Source: Euryarchaeota archaeon UBA59 (GTDB taxonomy: Archaea > Thermoplasmatota > Poseidoniia > Poseidoniales > Thalassarchaeaceae). From it: 12,776 bases of DNA. Where the stretch lies: assembly GCA_002505495.1 (NCBI GenBank), contig DAVI01000110.1:11367-24142 (forward strand), in the 5' to 3' direction. The position numbers and the translations under genes are program-made. Every line of letters begins with the position of its first letter. Within the stretch, counting starts at the first letter, position 1. The notes below the pieces were generated by a model. The model saw only the letters and a program-made list of their open reading frames with translations, had not been told where the DNA came from and did not search any database. Below are positions 10,857 to 12,776 of the stretch, piece after piece.

Positions 10857-12776
10857 TCACTTTTTGCGCTTGATGGAACGTCGCTTGACCGACTTGCGCT
10901 TAGGCTTCTCATCAGGCTCGTCATCTTCGTCGCCCCAGTCGTCCTCATCGTCGTCATCGAAGTCATCCTCCTCGACAATTTTCTTCCTCGACTTTCTGGA
11001 CTTCTTCTTCTTCTTCTTCTTCTTCTTCTCGACGACCGGCTCAGCGAAGGGGTCATCATCATCCTCGAGCGCCTTGGCCTCGGAGAGGTCTCTCTCCGGA
11101 GCAGCATCCAAATCAGCCCTGACATCAGCGGCCGAACCACTGTCACCTCCGCCACCCATGAACTCCATCATCCAGTCATCCTCTTCGTCGAACTCCTCGT
11201 CGTCACCCTTCTTCTTCTTGCGAGGGTCTTGGGCCGCGATGATACCCATTAGTATGGCGAAGAAGAGCAACAGAACATTGAATGCGACGACTGCAACGAT
11301 GATGACATACGGTGGGTCTGACCAAGTAATCGGCGCCGCGGGCTCCCCTTCCTCCTGTTTGATGGGGTCATCTCCGCTTAGGCAGTAGGTCAATCCGCTG
11401 AGGTTCTCAAAGCAGTGATCGACATAGAATCGAGTTTGGTAGATTTTCTCATTTCCGGCAGTATCAATCGCCTTGATTTCCAACTTGTGGTTCGCCGATT
11501 CAGTGAAGGTCGCTGAAGGTTCCCGCATGTCGAATACAAGAGTCCCCGGTGGTGCATCCGAGGGGGTGACGTCAACCACTAGTTCCCACTCAAACTCCTC
11601 TTCAAACAGAATGCGATTCTCGATGAATCTGAACATCACCTCCTCAATCCCCACATCGTCATTCACCACTCCGTGAATGCGGATGTCATCGCCATACAGG
11701 TAGGAACTGTCTGTCGAGGGTGAGAACACCGTAATGGTCGGATTGGTTGCATCAATCGACCAATTTTCTGAGGTGGTGAGGACCGAGTTTCCGACCATGT
11801 CGATGAGTGTGGCCGTGACTTTGAGTGTCCCTGTCGGTATGCCTTGATGAATGGGAAAGTCCCAGTAGTACCATGTTTCTGAGCCGAGGAACGAGGCGGC
11901 GTTTGTGACCTGCCCTGGAGGGGTGAAGGAGTAGCCCGTGCCTTGGTCTGCGTCGTAATCAGCAGTCGTCACTATGATCCAAGGGTGTTCAGCCACCGGC
12001 TCACTGAGGAAGAAGTTGAGACGGTAGTCACCAGCCTTCAGCGCACCATCAGTTTGACCTGTTTGGGTGCCTATTGAGACGGTCACACTGACGGTTGGGG
12101 CAGTTGTGTCCTCATGCACGAGCCAGGCATTTGAGCGATTTGTGAAGGTGCTCCTCGTGTTGTCCCATGTATCGGTGATCGTTAGTGCATACCACGACTC
12201 TCGGTCGAGGTCAATTGGCAGGTAGACTTCGCGCAGGACAGTCGTGTCCGCCTCACTCGGGGTGTACATGTCGACCAGCAACTCCCAGTTTTCATCATCA
12301 GAGAGATTTCCACCTTCATTGTCGCCGAAAGGATCGCCAAGGTGTCGGTAGATCGAGTAGGATTCGTATTCCTCCGCTTGTGAGTTGATCCACGACAGCA
12401 GAACAATCCGCTGTGAGCCTTGCAGCATCGGTTGGGCTAACTGGACTGGGGCGGGGGCAAGAGTGTCCTCACGTAGGGCGGTAATGATACAGTTTTGGTC
12501 AAATCCGGTATTTTCGAAGGTGGCGTTCAAGTGGTTGTAGCGGGTGACTGAGGTGACGCAGTAGTAGGAGAGCCTATCCTTGTCTGCTGGCACAGGGACC
12601 AACACATGCTGAACACCGTCTGGAACGGTTGCCATCAAAGTCGCTTCAAGGGTCAGGTTCGACGATGCGGTCAGTTTGGTCCACGAATGCCAAACATGGT
12701 ATGATTCACCCTCAGCTCCAATTTGGTCCACCCAAGTCACATCGGTCCATCCCCCGCTGATATACTCAGCCTCCAC
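10857..12776 (-). CDS. Surface protein with Ig/Fn3-like domains, membrane helix and charged cytoplasmic tail; 5'-truncated
   Basis: The frame enters from the window's right edge, so the N-terminus is missing; 639 residues are visible. Numbering from the edge, three beta-sandwich domains of about 120 residues follow one another, each opened by a similar hinge: EDTLAPAPV (about 103), EDTTAPTVSV (about 222) and IDATNPTITV (about 342). This is the pattern of Ig-like or fibronectin-like modules in archaeal and bacterial surface proteins. A Pro/Glu stalk leads to one membrane helix at about 489-516 (YVIIVAVVAFNVLLLFFAIL). The cytoplasmic tail of about 120 residues alternates acidic blocks (DDEEFDEEDD, EDDFDDDDEDD) with basic blocks (nine Lys in a row, then SRKSRKK, and a final KSVKRRSIKRKK). 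The stop TGA is at 10859-10857. The role is unknown. The outside part suggests adhesion or a cell-wall function; the tail could bind nucleic acid or polyanions, but it has no recognised domain. Confidence 0.88.
   Translation of the reverse strand: MEAEYISGGWTDVTWVDQIGAEGESYHVWHSWTKLTASSNLTLEATLMATVPDGVQHVLVPVPADKDRLSYYCVTSVTRYNHLNATFENTGFDQNCIITALREDTLAPAPVQLAQPMLQGSQRIVLLSWINSQAEEYESYSIYRHLGDPFGDNEGGNLSDDENWELLVDMYTPSEADTTVLREVYLPIDLDRESWYALTITDTWDNTRSTFTNRSNAWLVHEDTTAPTVSVTVSIGTQTGQTDGALKAGDYRLNFFLSEPVAEHPWIIVTTADYDADQGTGYSFTPPGQVTNAASFLGSETWYYWDFPIHQGIPTGTLKVTATLIDMVGNSVLTTSENWSIDATNPTITVFSPSTDSSYLYGDDIRIHGVVNDDVGIEEVMFRFIENRILFEEEFEWELVVDVTPSDAPPGTLVFDMREPSATFTESANHKLEIKAIDTAGNEKIYQTRFYVDHCFENLSGLTYCLSGDDPIKQEEGEPAAPITWSDPPYVIIVAVVAFNVLLLFFAILMGIIAAQDPRKKKKGDDEEFDEEDDWMMEFMGGGGDSGSAADVRADLDAAPERDLSEAKALEDDDDPFAEPVVEKKKKKKKKKSRKSRKKIVEEDDFDDDDEDDWGDEDDEPDEKPKRKSVKRRSIKRKK
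11012..11038 (-). repeat. Poly-lysine codon run
   Basis: This is a tract of AAG triplets (plus-strand TTC) coding for nine lysines in the cytoplasmic tail of the surface protein. It is a simple triplet repeat and may vary in length. Confidence 0.7.

Noticed and set aside
10437..11252. Plus-strand open frame of 271 codons with a long leucine run
   Set aside because: The leucine-rich stretch is the antisense reading of the lysine and acidic codon runs in the surface-protein tail, not a membrane segment.
10864..11388. Plus-strand frame rich in Ser and Phe
   Set aside because: It is another antisense reading of the same GAA/GAT/AAG-rich tail.

Overview
The window looks like part of an archaeal chromosome, most likely a euryarchaeon of the Thermoplasmatota / Marine Group II (Poseidoniales-like) type. 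The evidence is the archaeal gene order ftsZ - secE - nusG(spt5) - rpl11 - rpl1 - rpl10(P0) - rpl12(P1), the archaeal form of each protein (P0/P1-type acidic stalk tails, a Spt5-like NusG, a one-helix SecE), TATA-like boxes, and flanking giant surface proteins with Asp/Gly-rich calcium-type repeats. The family-level taxonomic placement is inference from protein style; no search was run. No rRNA, tRNA, CRISPR array or mobile element was recognised.

Layout. (1) 1-1155, minus strand: the 5' part of a gene for a single-pass membrane protein, cut by the window edge, and a 172-residue protein I do not recognise. (2) 1321-6050, minus strand: the conserved core block. ftsZ (division GTPase) comes first, then secE (translocon subunit), nusG/spt5 (transcription elongation factor), and rpl11, rpl1, rpl10 and rpl12 (the L1 stalk and the GTPase-associated P-stalk of the large ribosomal subunit). 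TATA-like boxes lie before ftsZ, secE and rpl11, which suggests three transcription units: ftsZ; secE-nusG; rpl11-rpl1-rpl10-rpl12. The last is tightly packed, with a 4-nt GTGA overlap between rpl1 and rpl10 and 16 nt between rpl10 and rpl12. (3) 6116-9913, plus strand, divergent from ftsZ: one 1265-residue surface protein with a membrane-spanning N-terminus, a WD40-like beta-propeller, Asp/Gly calcium-type repeats, a beta-sandwich, a Gly/Ser linker, a C-terminal membrane helix and a four-cysteine zinc-ribbon-like tail. (4) 9969-12776, minus strand: a helical protein of unknown function, preceded by the 3' part of a second surface protein with three beta-sandwich domains, a membrane helix and a highly charged cytoplasmic tail.

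The most unusual points sit inside the otherwise ordinary ribosomal/transcription block. NusG carries an N-terminal domain of about 115 residues that reads as a Nudix fold with a broken Nudix box. The protein in the rpl11 position contains only the C-terminal, rRNA-binding half of L11; the N-terminal domain that normally contacts the stalk base and the translational GTPases is missing, and the intergenic gap is too short to hide it. The two neighbouring surface proteins may be envelope proteins that pass external or envelope state to the cytoplasm through their unusual tails, which is inference from topology.
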